NCBI GenBank assembly: GCA_900074885.1
Contig: FJUW01000056.1
Coordinates: 341,571 to 405,570, forward strand
DNA from: Rhynchosporium graminicola
Lineage: Eukaryota > Ascomycota > Leotiomycetes > Helotiales > Ploettnerulaceae
Direction of reading: 5' to 3'
DNA length: 64,000 bases
Of the stretch, positions 35,918 to 48,802 are shown piece after piece; the first letter of the stretch is position 1, and each line of letters opens with the position of its first letter. The translations under genes were made by a program, and so were the position numbers. The notes under the pieces were generated by a model, which made no database searches, was not told the origin of the DNA, and saw nothing but the letters and a program-made list of their open reading frames with translations.

Positions 35918-38900
35918 CGCTAGTGAGAAGATATAGCCTCTAAAGAAAGATTAGTTATAAGAGAAGGATCCTTAGTTAGTAAAACGAAGAAAACTAATAA
36001 AGTTACTTCACCTCGAGTTAACTTACTTAATATTTATTATAGAAATTATAATAACTTAAGATAATTTATCCTTTAGTACTAAATATACCTCGCCTTTAAT
36101 AGAGATAAGTTCGAAGCGGACTTAGTTAAAGTCTTATAGATTACCTTATTCCTCTATAATACTATAGATTACTAGATCGAACTAGCCTTAAGTAATTACT
36201 TAATTAATCGATACTTAATCGGGGCCTATTCTACTATTATAATCGAGAAGAGTTAAGTTATCTTTCGAACTATCGTAAGCTTTACTACTATTATTAAAGG
36301 AGTCTCCAGAGACCCTAATAAGAAAAAATAAGCCGAGAAGTACCTGCTCGGAATTCGATAGTAAGGATCTATTTACGAATATACTACTAAGTTCTACTAT
36401 TATTCTATATAGCTAGACTAGACTAATAGTAGATTAAGAGCCTAATACTACTAAGGCCTTAAGGACTATATTAAGGATAAGCTCTCTAGGACTAATAAAC
36501 TAGATAATTTAGAGGACTTAATTAAGTTATCTATTATTATTAATAAATATATCTAGAAATAAATAAAAGAGAAAGAAAGATACATTATATCTATTTACTT
36601 CCGAAAACCTTAATTTCTATAATAATAAAATAAGTATTAGGGAAATTTCTAGCTTTATCTAAATAATAAACGAAACTACTATAATCTACTAGAAATAAAT
36701 AAAAGAGAGAGGATCTAATAGCTAAGCTAAGAAAGATAAACGTCAAGAGAAGGGTATATACTATACGTATAGTAAACTAGGATATCTCGCATATAACTAT
36801 TCTTGGAAGAAGAATAAACCTATAAGAGAATTCGGACTAGCTAAAAGAAAGCTAGAATACTAAGAAGCTTCTAGCGCAGAATAGAGTTCGCAGGATTTTA
36901 TAGCTTATAAATCTAGCGAAGAATTCGAAGAGAACTTAATCGAACTTCTAGATAAAGACTAAGAGAGCTAAATTATTATAGATAAAAGAAACTACTTATT
37001 CGATAACCTTCTATATAATAACGAAAACTAGACTCTTCGAAATTATAATAATAGAAGAAGAATATAAGCTTATAATAGAACTAAAACTAACTTTATAAAA
37101 TATTACCGAACTTATAATATACTCGACTTAAGTATAGACTACGTTATAGCCTATCGCGATACTATTACTATTATATTCTAAGTTAATACTAGGGATATCG
37201 AGAAACGACTAGATCGTTATATAGCTAACCTCGAAGGAGAACTTAAACTAAAATGATTCTAATAATTAGATTAGTTCCTTCGAATTAAGGATACCTAAGC
37301 TATTATTAGAGAAATAAGAGAGGAGTATTATTAGTAGAGGAGATAATACTTATTAGAACTAGCTACTTATTAAAGAATAATACTAGATCCGATCTAAGGA
37401 TAATCTGATCTCTATTACTATATACCTTATACTCTAATTACTTACGAACCTAGTCTTAGGATTTAGTTAGACGAAATAATAGAGAGAATCGCTAGAGAAG
37501 TATATAATTATTCTCTAATAGAACTATTATATCTAGAGCTTACTACTACTAGAGAGTTCGATCAGTTAATCTTACCGGTTACTATAGATAATATTAAGAT
37601 AAAAGCCCTTATTAATTCAGGAGCTATAGGACGCTTTATAAACTTAGCTTTTATCGAGAAATGAAATATTCCTATTACTATTAACTTAAAACTATATCGC
37701 TTTATCTTATTAAATAGAAAAAGCGCCGGAACTGATAGATAAGTCCGCAGAAAGATAAGAGGAATTAAGATAATCGTTAATAGATACGAAGAAATATTAT
37801 ACTTCGATATTATACTTACTAGATAATATAATATCGTATTAAGAATATTATAGCTATATAATTATCATCCTAGCGTAAACTAAGTAACTAAGAGAGTTAT
37901 ATTTAGTAACTATTAATATAAGTATAGTTAACTAGCTAGTAAAAAAGAAGCTAGCGCTGCCTTCTTAAAAATAATTCCGATAGACTCTAGCTAGTTAAGT
38001 TAGGTTCTTAGTTAGATAAAACCTAGGAATTATCCTATTTAAATAAATAATATTCAAGAGTAGCTACTTGAACTATATAGGAAGTTCTCGAAATTATTCG
38101 AGGATCCGCAAGATATAAGAGCTCTACTTAAGTATAAACCCTAAGATTATAAGATAATCTTTAAAGATAGATTTATACTTATTATAGAGAAACTTTATTA
38201 TTATAACTATAATACTATAAGAACACTTAAGAAGTATTAAGAGTTAAGTATAAAGAAAAGATAGATTCGGAAATCTAAGTTATCTTATACTATTAATATA
38301 CTAAAAGTTAAAAAAGCTAAAGATCCTAAAAGGAGACTCTACGAAGACTATTAGATAATTAATAATAAGACTATAAGGAATATATACTCTTTACTAAATA
38401 CGTAGTACTTGCGGGATAAGCTAGTTAAGGTAAAGATATAAACTAAGTTAGACTAACGAAATACGTTTAATTTAATCCGGATTAAGAAAGGATATAAACA
38501 AAAAACTGCTTTCGTATTACTCTTAGAGTTATAGAAATATACGATAATACTATTCAGCTTAACTAATACTCTAGCTAAATATTAGAGATAGAATAATAAT
38601 ATTCTTAAGGATTTTATTAAGAAGTCCGCTATATATTATCTAGATAGTATCTTAGTATACTTAGAAACTATCGAAGTATACTAAAATCATATTACCTAAG
38701 TTATAAAAGCTCTACGTAAAGTAGATTCTAGACTAAAGTTTTCGAAAAATAAATTCTTAATTAAATAAGTTACTTTCCTAAGATATATTATTCGCTTAAG
38801 AGAAATAAGTATCGACTTAGAAAAAATAAGAGCTATAAAGGAATAAGAGTCTCTAAAGAATATTAAGGATATATAATAATAATTAGGTTTCACTAACTTC

Positions 38901-40980
38901 TACTAATAGTTTTATTAGAGATTACTCTAAGATTACTAAACCTCTTATGAACTTAATAAGGAAAAGTATTCCCTTTATATAATCCGATTAATATAAGAAA
39001 GCCTTCTAGCGAATTAAGAAAGAATTCATAAAGGAACTAATACTATATAGTTTCGACGAAAGGAAAGAAAGTATAATAGAAATAGATACCTCTGATACCT
39101 ATACTAGCGCAGTATACTTATAGCAAGATAATAAATGATAGCTATATCTAATCGCTTACTTTTCAGAAAAGAAATCTCTAGCTAAAAAGAACTATAATAT
39201 CTATAAGAAAGAACTTATAGCGATTATTAAAGCACTTAAATACTAGAAGATATAGTTATAAGGAGCTAAGTTCCCTATTATTATTATACTAAGTATATGA
39301 ATCTCTGAACCTTTATAACTACTAAAGTCTTAGATAATCGTCGATTAACCTAATAATCTAAGGAACTCGCTTCTTTTCATCTAGTTATTAAATATATATA
39401 AGAGAAAGATAATACTAAAGCAGATACTCTAAGCAGATTACTAAGTTGTAAGAATAATAAGGTCTATAACTAGACTACTTTACTATAATAGCTAGATAAT
39501 AGAGATATAGTTACTAATATCTAAGAAGCTATTATAATTAAGTAGGCATTCAAAAGTCCTTAGTATAGCGCTTTAAAAGAAGCTTAGAAAAGAGATAAGC
39601 TATCCCTAGATAAGACTAAGGAACTTATTATAAGAAACGTAATTAAAAATAGTATTATATAAGTTAATAGGAAAATTTAGCTTCTACTAAGTTTAGTAGA
39701 AATATATATTAAAGAACAGCACGAGCTTCCCGCGTATAGATACTAAAGGATATAAGGACATAAAAGATATATCTTAGGATTTTAAGAAACTACTAGTTAG
39801 AAAGACTCTGACGTGTAGTTAAAGAAATACAAGCTAACTATAATACTTATATTAGGAATAATTCTTCCTAATATATATCTTATAAGCAGATAATTATAAT
39901 ACTAATACCTCTAATATCTTGGAAATTAATTTCATAAGACTTTATAGAGCTATTATTACTATCGAAGGACCCGGTTATAGGAGTTAGCTATAATATAATC
40001 CTTATTATTATAGAAAGACTTACTAAATATATAATCTAAGTACTAGTCTTATCTACTCTTATAGCTAAACACTTAGTATAAGTACACCTTAAGGAGGTAA
40101 TCTCTAAATATAGAATACCTAAAGAAATAGTATCAGATCGAGATAAATTATTTATATTAAAGTCCTAGAATACTTTAATCAGTTTCCTAGGAACGAAAAG
40201 AAAACTATCAATAGCTTTCTACCCTTAGACTAATAAAGGAAACGAAAGAATAAACTAAGTAATTAAAATATACTTACGCTACTATATTAACTATTAGTAA
40301 AACAATTAGATAGAACTACTACTACTTGCAGAGTTCATATATAGTAGCTCGACTATAGAAATAATAAAAGTTATATTATTCTTCGCAAATTATAGTTATA
40401 AACCTATCGCCTATAGAGAGCTTAATACTACTATTAAGGATAATAATATAGCTCGCATCTAAGTGCGGAATATCTAGGACCTATATAAGGAAGTTATAGA
40501 AGAATTCCGATTTATTATAAAGAAAAATATATATTACTATAATAAGAACTATAATTAAAAGCTAACGCTATAAGAGGAGGATTAGGTTTACTTTCTACGG
40601 AAAAACATTAATACGTAAAGACTAAGTAATAAGCTAGACTATAAGAAACTAAGACTATTTAAAATCAAATAAGTTAAAAGACCTTTAAATTATAAACTCT
40701 AGCTACTAGCTATAATAAAGAAGATATTCCTAATATTCTATATATCCTTATTAGAAAAAGCACTACCGGGAGTATTACTTGCCCCGAAAATATACGCTAA
40801 ACTAGTTAATCTACTCGTAGAGTATAATATAAAGGAACTACTAGACTATTAGTATAAAAGAGATATTATTAGATACTTATTGAAATAGAAGAACTACTTA
40901 TATTCAGAAAATATATAAGAACTTAAGTTAAGCTTTCACTACTTAGTATTATTAGCTAATTTCTATTAATAAAACTCAGA
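35900..40980 (+). pseudogene. Gypsy-A gag-pol with C-terminal chromodomain, RIP-inactivated
   Basis: Gag at about 36030-36840 ends in a zinc-knuckle relic (YSKLGYLAYNYSWKKNK, with cysteine and histidine codons lost to RIP, about 36765). The aspartic protease active site survives as IKALINSGA (about 37600), followed by NIPITINLKLYRF. Reverse transcriptase is at about 38200-38900 (a Y-R-LNNKTI relic near 38350; FVLLLEL then TIILFSLTNTLAK near 38510). RNase H has YFSEKKSLAKKNYNIYKKEL near 39165. Integrase lies at about 39700-40560 (FIELLLSKDPVI near 39945; SDRDKLF relic near 40135). A chromodomain sits at the C-terminus (about 40830-40970: RDIIRYLLK-KNYLYSENI). Chromodomains in this family direct integration to heterochromatin, which fits the nested site. 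Many in-frame stops. Confidence 0.87.
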
Positions 40981-41625
40981 TCTGCTTAGAGCAGGTTAAT
41001 AGAATCGAAAGGAAAGTCGACTATTAGGTCGAACGAGAGGTCGATAGAGATATCAGAATTAGAGAGTTCCGCGCCCGCTAGCTTAGCGTCTTTAAGCGCT
41101 CCCTCTCTTTCCTATTTCTTATTCTCTTCCTTCTCTAAAGCTTTAAGAGCATCGAGCTTAGCTATTAAATTCAAACTAATAGTAATTATCTTTAACTACT
41201 ATTCGTATAAGAAATATTTCTATTTCTTTGATCTTATAATCCGCGTATAAAGCTCAGCTATCGCTGAATCTTCCTTATCTTCTAGTTTCTCGATCTAGGA
41301 ATCTAGACTCTCTTATTCGGAAGCTATAAGTATCCGGTTCCTTATACGAATATTATAAGATTCATTTAGTCAGGCGTAATAATTATATCTAGTTAGTTTA
41401 GGATCGCAAGGCGATATATACTCTTTATATTCCGCCTTTTCATATCTAGTATATAGTATTATAATTTTACTACTTAATTCTACTATCTTCCGAGTGCAAT
41501 ATAATCGACTTGTTTAGTTAAGGGTTCGGGGGGCATAATGAAAGAAGGAGATAACCGTAAGTAATCGTCGATATTCCCTCAGGTATACTTAAGCGTAAGG
41601 ACACGCTAAGACAAAAAGGGGATAG

Positions 41626-42038
41626 TATTACGAAGTAGTATAGTTCTTAGCACTAAAACCGTTCTAGCACTAGAATACTAATAGTACTACTTAGTAGTAC
41701 GTGCTAAACGAGTCTAGAACTAGAAAAGAGTTATTACTGTTAGAAGAAAAGCACTAATATAGTTATGAGTTATAGCTATAGGTAATCCAGAATCACGTGA
41801 TATACTAGACTACTAGACAAGTCGCGAGAGCTTACACCCTCTGTAAGATAGTCTTATATAGCTAGCATAAGGGAATAATGTTCTATATAAGACTAGCACT
41901 TCTACTATTAGATAGGAGCTTCGTACTCAAATTCATATAGTAATTAACACCTGCTTATAATATCTTAATTCCAATTAAGAACCGAGTTTCTTATTCGCCT
42001 TACTTTATAGCTAATACTAACCGACGAGCCTATATACT
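41626..42038 (+). repeat. Gypsy-A 3' LTR, first 413 bp (rest at 45949-45977)
   Basis: Homologous to 35452-35893. The hAT-3 insertion splits it at TATATACT. The last 29 bp follow the transposon at 45949-45977 and end CGTTATA, then the GTAAT duplication. RIP changes differ between the two LTRs, for example GGCACTAAAACC against AGCACTAAAACC. Confidence 0.92.
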
Positions 42039-42649
42039 CAGTGTGCGAAATGATTAGATTAGATTAGATTATTGCCTCTTAATCTAATCTAATCAAAGGA
42101 GATTTATAGTTAATCTAATCTAATCTAATTATAATTAATTTAATCGATTAAAAATCGATTAAGTTTCGCACTTTCGCACTATACCTAGTTAGGGATAAGG
42201 TCTCGCTTACGCTACCTTTTTAAGCCTAGATCCCGCGAGGTGAAATCAGACGTAGATACGAAGTCGAAGTAGCTTGAAACTCTTATTATAAATCAAATAT
42301 AACTATGATATTAGTAATACTAGCTTATAAATAATATGTTATTCATATAGCATTCTAGAAAGTAGTACATATTACCACAAAGAACTAGAATATAATTTAT
42401 AATCGATTTATAATAGAAAATTCTATCGAATTCTAGGCTATTCTATAGATTTCTATTACTTATAAATCAACGAAAGATTACTAATAAGCTTAGAAATAGA
42501 TATAAAGCTTAAGGATCTATATATTCTTCAGAAGAAGCAGATTTACTATATAATAATATGAATTCCCTCGTAGAAATCGAATTATCTTTATTAGATTTAC
42601 TTATCTACTTACTACTACTCTATCTATTATATCTATACTTATCTTACTA

Positions 42650-42995
42650 TCTACTATTATATATATTTATATATCTATATATTTATATATCTATATATTT
42701 ATATATCTATATATTTATATATCTATATATTTATATATCTATATATTTATATATCTATATATTTATATATCTATATATTTATATATCTATATATTTATAT
42801 ATCTATATATTTATATATCTATATATTTATATATCTATATATTTATATATCTATATATTTATATATCTATATATTTATATATCTATATATTTATATATCT
42901 ATATATTTATATATCTATATATTTATATATCTATATATTTATATATCTATATATTTATATATCTATATATTTATATATCTATATATTCATATCAC
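42650..42995. repeat. 16-bp minisatellite TATATTTATATATCTA, about 21 copies
   Basis: A nearly perfect tandem array of a 16-bp unit just upstream of the hAT-3 start codon, absent from hAT-1 and hAT-2. It is open in one frame (IYLYIYIF and IYLYIYIS repeats) only because the unit has no stop in that register. That is a composition effect, not a protein. Confidence 0.93.
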
Positions 42996-42996
42996 T

Positions 42997-45737
42997 ATGA
43001 TGTCTTCTACTCCCGGGTATCAAATAGCTATCTCTATCAATAGAGCTCAAAACGCCTCTAGTTTTCAGATTAATACTGAAAAGGAACCTATTATATTCGC
43101 GAAAGATCTATTCTCTAAAACTTTAGACCCTCCTAGAGAGGACCCTACGGAACCTCGATTAGTTACCATTGAGTGCCTATATAAGGGTTATACGTAAGTA
43201 TTAAAATCTACTTTATTTATTTTTATATATATACTAATAATTTTTATAGAAAGGTCTTTAAAGGCCAGAGAGTTAATCACTCTACTAGTAATTATATTAC
43301 TTACTATAAGTTTAGTCATAAGGCTTTTAATATACGAAGAGTCATAATAAAGCTAGACTCAGAACCTAGTAAGTAAAATATATCTTTAATATAATTATAA
43401 ACTAACTAATTATTAGATAATTCCGACTTCGAAGAGACTTCTAGTCAAGGAAGTAGTAGTAGTCAAGTTACTATAACTCAGGCTTTTAGCTCTTTAAGAG
43501 GTACTAAAAGGCCTGCTTCGCCTATTAAAGAGGCTTTTAATTCGAAGAAATATAAGTCGCTATTAATGCGATTTACTATCGAAAATAATCTATCGTTTAG
43601 AAGTATTTCAAGTACTTCTTTTAGAGAGTTACATCTTTATTTAAACGAGTAAGTCTTTCTTTATATATATATATATATATATTTATAATAGTTATTTACT
43701 AACTTTAATAATAGATAATCTCCTCTTCTTTATAATAAGATACTTCACGACTATTTAAATAGTATCTTTAAGGGGAAAAGAGATATTATTCAAGAGGAAC
43801 TAGCTCCAAATATTAAAGAAAAAGACTATTTTTCTCTAACTTTAGACGCGTGGACAGCTATAAATCAAGACTCTTATCTAGGAGTTACTATATAAGTTTC
43901 TTTTATCTATTAATATTTATTAATTATACTAATTATTATTATAGTCATTATATTAATAGTAGCTTTAAGCTTGAGTTACACGCTATTAGTATAGCTTATT
44001 TAAGTGAGCCTTACTCTGGAAAATATCTATTTAAGATTTTATCTAAAGCCTTAGAAGAGTGGAATATTCAAGATAGTATTATAAGGTATTATAATAAGTC
44101 CTTTTTATATATAAGATATAACTAACTATATATAGTATTACTCGCGATAACGCTAGCCCAGACGATACCCTTATCGAAGCTTTTATTAAAGACTATAATA
44201 TAAACGGAATCAAATTTCAAGGAGATATAGCGTGTCTAGCTCACGTGCTTAATCTCGTCGTTCAAGATATATTAAGAAATATTATTAAAGACCCTTGTAG
44301 CAAGCTTAATGATAGAGGAGATATAGCTAATATCGAGAATCAATCATAGAGAGGAGGGTTTAAATAATAGTAAGTTATCCTCTTTCTTTAATATTAATAT
44401 TATTATTAATATTTATACTAATTATAATATTATTATTAATATTTATACTAATTATAATAGATACTTCTCTATGGAAAAGAATTTGGACTATTACATTAGG
44501 CCTTAAATATTCAGGAGAGAATAATAGAGCTCTAAACGATATATCGAAGCTCTAGGTATTAAAAATCCTCGCTTTCCGCAATTAGGTAAGTTATTATCTT
44601 ACTAATTATATAATTATATACTAATAATATTGCTATTATAGATCAAAAAACAAGGTGATCTTCGACAGCTTATATGCTTCGAAACTTCCTTAATATATGG
44701 CCTGCTATATCAGTAGTTATAACTACTTCCGATAGTAGATCTTTTAAGAAGTATAAAAACATATTACTTCTTAGCGACGGAGAATTAGAGTATATACGAA
44801 AGTGCTTACGAATCTTCGATCTATTCGTTAAAACTACGACGAAATTATAAGCCGAAAAATACCCGACTATATATTGCTTAGTCCCTGAAGTATATAAGAT
44901 ATATACTAGGCTAGAGACTACTAGAGACGAATTTAATATAGTAAGTACTTCTTTTATTTAAATTATTATAATACCTAATTTAATATAGTAATATATATTT
45001 CTGGGAACTTTTTACTTCCGCAATTAATAAAGGTATCGCTAAACTTCGGAAATATTATCCGAAATCCGGTATTACTAAGAATAATAAAGCTTTATACATT
45101 AGCTTAATTCTTGATCCTCGGATTAAAGTAGACGGATTAAGTCTTTTAGGACTAAATAACGGAATTATAAGCGATATTAAGCGAAAGCTTATAGAATAAT
45201 ATAACTTATAAGTCTCTTATCTTTAAAAAGATATATTAATACTAATATAAATAGTCTGAAAAGAGAGGCTAATATAGATCTTCCTATATCTAATAGAGAG
45301 ATTATACCTTTAGACGAGGAAGATCTTAATATATATATAAATGAAGAAGACGAAGAATTCGATGAACTAGATATGTATTTAGAGGAAAGAAGATCTAATA
45401 TTATAGCAAGTAAATATCATAATCTATTTTTAAATATAATATACTAATATTATATATAGACAAAAGCTCTAGACTATTGGGCTATTAATAAAGATAAATA
45501 CCCGGTATTATCTCTATTAGCACGGAAATATCTTCAAATTCCGGCTACTTCTGCTGCCTTCGAAAGATTTTTTAGCTTAGGAGCTCTAATTATTAATAAG
45601 CTAAGAAAAGGCTCAATAGAGATACTTTCGAGACTATTAGTCTCTTAAAGAGCCAGGGTTTTATAGCTGATATAAAGGAAAAAGAAGAGCTAGAAGAGAT
45701 AGTTAATAACGCGGAGAATTTCTTTAATATAAAGTAA
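42997..45737 (+). pseudogene. hAT transposase, RIP-inactivated (hAT-3)
   Basis: ATG at 42997 or 43000 opens [20 protein letters not shown]. The first exon runs to about 43193 with a GTAAGT donor, an intron of about 58 nt and a TTTTATAG acceptor. A BED-type zinc finger relic follows (RVNHSTSNYITYYKFSHKAF, about 43270-43330). Then come LTLDAWTAINQDSYLGVT (about 43835; first catalytic Asp), FKLELHAISIAYLSEPYSGK, TRDNASPDDTLIEAF (about 44135), CLAHVLNLVVQDIL (about 44235), and the dimerisation domain YLQIPATSAAFERFFSLGAL (about 45530-45590), ending near TAA at 45735. Five or more short introns are predicted. A frameshift after KLRKG in the dimerisation domain and RIP stops inactivate it. The open frame at 43850-44125 is an exon read through an intron. 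Confidence 0.88.
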
Positions 45738-47089
45738 TTATAGAGAGAAAGAGATATATAAGAAGATATAAGAATATAATGGAATTTCCTTTAATAAATC
45801 AAAAGTTAATCGATTAACTAATCGATTAACTCTAAATCTTAATCTAATCAAAGGTCAAAATCAGTTAATCTAATCTAATCTAGATTTAATTAATTTAATC
45901 GATTAATAATCGATTAATTTGATTGTTTTTTCGCATACTATATATACTGCGTACTAGTCAGAACCAGGAGCGTTATAGTAATTCCTTAGTATCAGAGTAC
46001 TCTGTAATAGAAAGCTTAAACGATCTTACTTATATATAATTAGTATATTCAAAAGATCACGTATACGTTCAATTAAAAAGATAGAAACTACTTAATTATA
46101 CTACTTCCTTAACTTAATCTTATTAAGAATCTAAACTAAGCTTTAAAGAAGTTAATTAAAGTATTTTAAGAGAGAGTAGGATTAGTTCTCTATACTATAG
46201 TTATAGATCGACGAGATATATTATATACTATCTTATAGCTCTCTAAGTACTTAACTAATCCCTTATCAGATTATTTCATAGCTATCCATTAGCTAATTCG
46301 ATATCTTTATAGTACTCGATTTCTAGGGATTATTTATAGAGGAAAATACTTAAGAGCTTTAATAATAGCTTCTAATACTTTATTTGCAGACGATCTAGAC
46401 TCTAGAAGATTATCTTAAGGATATCTGATCCTTATATATAAAGGACTAGTGATTTAGAAAGCTTTGATATAAGATATAATTATCACCTCTATAACTAAAG
46501 CTGAATTACTTATATTAGCTAACTTAGTAAAAGAAACTATTTAGAGATTCTTTAAAGATCTTGCTTTCGATATTAGAGAGACTAAGGAGATCTTTTGCGA
46601 TAATTAATAGATAGTTAGGCTAGTTATAAATAAAAGCGAGAGAATAATTACTAAACTGTGATATATCGATATTCAAAAAATATAGCTTAAGTAAGAGTAT
46701 ACTAAGGGATTTATATAGTAACTTATCTACTAACTAACGATATACTAGCGGATAGTCTTATAAAGAATTCTATTCGATAGAAATTTAAAGCTTTTAGATC
46801 TTTCTCAAATTTTACAAATTATAGATTATAGATAGAGGAGCTTTAAGTATAATATTAAGTCGCTTATTTAGCCTATTTTTATTATATAAAATTTAGACTA
46901 AAAAACTAGGCTTTTAAGGATCTGTAAACACTTATATAAGAAGATTAAAAATAAATACTTAGTTTAAGCTATTCTTCTAGCGCTTAATCTAGTACTTAGT
47001 ATAGTACTTTTGATCTTTAGAGGGAGTTCTATTACTATATAATCCTATAAACTTACTAGTAGAAGCTCTACTTATATTACTATTACGAT

Positions 47090-48191
47090 CTCTCTTCTTT
47101 AGAGAAAGTCTAAGTCTAATAGACTTCATATTAAGGATCTTAACCTTAGATTCTAACTCTATATCGCTACTGCTTTTCTTTAGAGCTCTCTTAGCTTTTA
47201 TATCTTTGAGTACTTATCGAAGATTCGCGCGATAGTTTTTAAGAAACTAAGTAAATTAGCTAATATATTAAAAGATCAGAATTATAAAGGCTTATAGATT
47301 CCTTAGTACTAGTTCTCGTTCTATTTATAAACTCCTTAGCCTAAGTGATTATTTATAGGATAGTAGGAATATAGCTATAAGAAGCATAAGAGTAGTATCT
47401 CTTTGACTTTATAGCTATCTTTATATAGTAGCGACTTCTCAGTCTAGTTCCCTCTATACTTATAATAATATATCTTTAGTAAGGATTATTATTCTCTTTA
47501 TCTAGCGGATATTAGAGTATTTAAATAACATTAGTATTAGAAGATCACTTAATTATCTTACGCTTTACTCTAGTAGATCTAGGGATAGTAGCAGTAGACT
47601 TATAACTATAAGAAGGTATAATAATATTCCTTAAAGAAGAAAGAGCTCTTAGTATATAAAGAAATAATTTTATTTTTTAAAGGATTAGAGAAAACTCGCG
47701 GATAAAGTAATTAGAAATATTTTCTAAGGGATTATACTACTTAGGCTTAGGCTTAGAATTATTATCTCTATTAGTATAATTAATAGATCAGAAGGAAAGG
47801 ATTTCAGGATTATATCGCAGTAGAGCTAATAGGGGATAAGGAGTAAAAGGGATATCTTCCTTAGAGTAAGAGCTATCGAACTATATTATAGATTATTAGT
47901 TAAAGGATTAAAGTAAAGAGTAGAAAATAACCTTATAATATTATGATAAGCAGATTTAGTTATAAATCTTCTAGTATTTATAAAGGATCTTCTAGGAGTA
48001 GCAGAGGATTCTATAACGCGATAATATAATATAGGACGCGCCTCGGGCTCTTTAGACGAGTTCTCCTTTCGTGATCTCTTATTTAGAGAGTTAAAAGATA
48101 TAATAATAATAGAAGCTTTGGAAAGATCAAAGTAATAATAGAAGATTTGAAATGAAATTATTAATATAAGGAGAGAGGCAGGCGCGGGCAA
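47090..48191 (-). pseudogene. Antisense reading frame carried by Copia-B (function unknown)
   Basis: Between pol and the 3' LTR the minus strand shows formerly coding sequence. The part at 47886-48191 is still open for 101 codons (FYYYFDLSKASIIIISFNSL, then NKRSRKENSSKEPEARPILY). The second Copia-B copy reads FYYYLDLSKAFIIIISSTFL, then NKRSRKETSSKES and FILYYRIIESS in the same place, so the amino-acid sequence matches across two independently RIPed copies. Further on are FDSSYSKEDIPFTPY and, near 47250-47340, SLYNSDLL and FLKTIARIF-like blocks. It starts with TTG in the surviving frame, so the true start is unknown. It could be a captured or extra gene; no family recognised. Confidence 0.5.
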
Positions 48192-48802
48192 TCTTAATAT
48201 ATTCTATTTAAAGAAAGAAGAACCTCTCTATATAGTAAATAAGGGGTGTTTTTATACCTATAAGGCTTCGGTTACCTACCCATGCAAGTAAATAGGGCTG
48301 CCTGTAGTGCTTCTTCGATCTGGAAGCTTCTTCTGCCTAGAGTGCCTCTTTTACTCTTTTAGAATTAATAAATAATAATAAAGTAAGATTATTCAACTAG
48401 TTACGATTGTTATTTATAAATCTCTGAGATTATATAACCTAGACTTCGATTTGTAAATTCATTCGATTAAACGTTTCTATATGATATTTTTAACTTCACT
48501 CTTATATTCTGCGATTACTTAAATCTTAGAAATAGCTGATTTTATATTATATATAAGGCTATAGCCTTATAATTTCCTTTATTTACTTAACTTTACTTTT
48601 TAATAGTTATCTCGACTTTGACTAGTTCACGTACTTTATCTGTACTTTCTTTTATTAATTTATATAAATAGTAGAATTCACCCTTTCTCTTTAGTAGCTT
48701 CTTTTCTTACTTAGGGTAGTTTATATTTACTAATTAGGTAAAAGTATTCGTATAATTAATAGTAATCTCTAGCCTTATACTAAAAGATAACTATAGGAGG
48801 TA

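Larger units (their letters stand above)
42031..45948 (+). mobile_element. hAT-3 DNA transposon with 8-bp target site duplication
   Basis: The element proper is 42039-45940 (3902 bp). It starts CAGTGTGCGAAA and ends TTTCGCATACTA, the same terminal repeat as hAT-1 with two RIP-type changes at the right end. It is flanked by the perfect duplication TATATACT (42031-42038 and 45941-45948). Subterminal runs of TTAGATTAGATTA and TAATCTAATCTAATC occur at both ends. The 5' LTR of Gypsy-A provides the unoccupied site. The transposase is on the plus strand. A 16-bp minisatellite of about 340 bp precedes the gene. Confidence 0.95.
35447..45982 (+). mobile_element. Gypsy-A (chromovirus type), plus copy, with hAT-3 in its 3' LTR
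   Basis: The element proper is 35452-45977, flanked by the perfect 5-bp duplication GTAAT (35447-35451 and 45978-45982). LTRs are 442 bp: 35452-35893 on the left; on the right 41626-42038 plus 45949-45977, which also totals 442 bp once the hAT and one target copy are removed. Own length is about 6.6 kb. It lies in the Copia-B RT region; the unoccupied sequence is present in the minus Copia-B copy near 60265. Coding is plus strand and RIP-inactivated. Confidence 0.95.
30300..46930 (+). pseudogene. Copia-B gag-pol, RIP-inactivated and interrupted
   Basis: Domains in Copia order. Gag-like coding lies at about 30450-31780. The protease and pre-integrase region is at about 32200-32600. Integrase lies at about 32700-33250, with KYKYKYYIVIYTI, then LLIKCEYNRLIITFTSRTKE and LEAFEA, and an AYTYKLNSRI motif near 33100. 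Reverse transcriptase is at about 34900-35451, with VIFYIDN and INQLNTEYDIYILG just before the Gypsy-A insertion; it resumes at 45983 (FLSIRVL, the -W-FLG block). RNase H lies at about 46230-46640, with KYLTNPLSDYF, IRYLYSTRFLGIIYRG, then FADDLDSRRLS and TKAELLILANLVKETI-like text. There are numerous stops at former CAA, CAG and TGG codons. No activity is expected. Confidence 0.85.

Noticed and set aside
38696..38893. 65-codon open frame on the minus strand
   Set aside because: Antisense shadow of the Gypsy-A reverse transcriptase region.
42558..43043. 161-codon open frame with IYLYIYIF repeats, membrane-protein-like
   Set aside because: Produced by the 16-bp minisatellite, which has no stop in this register; absent from sister elements.
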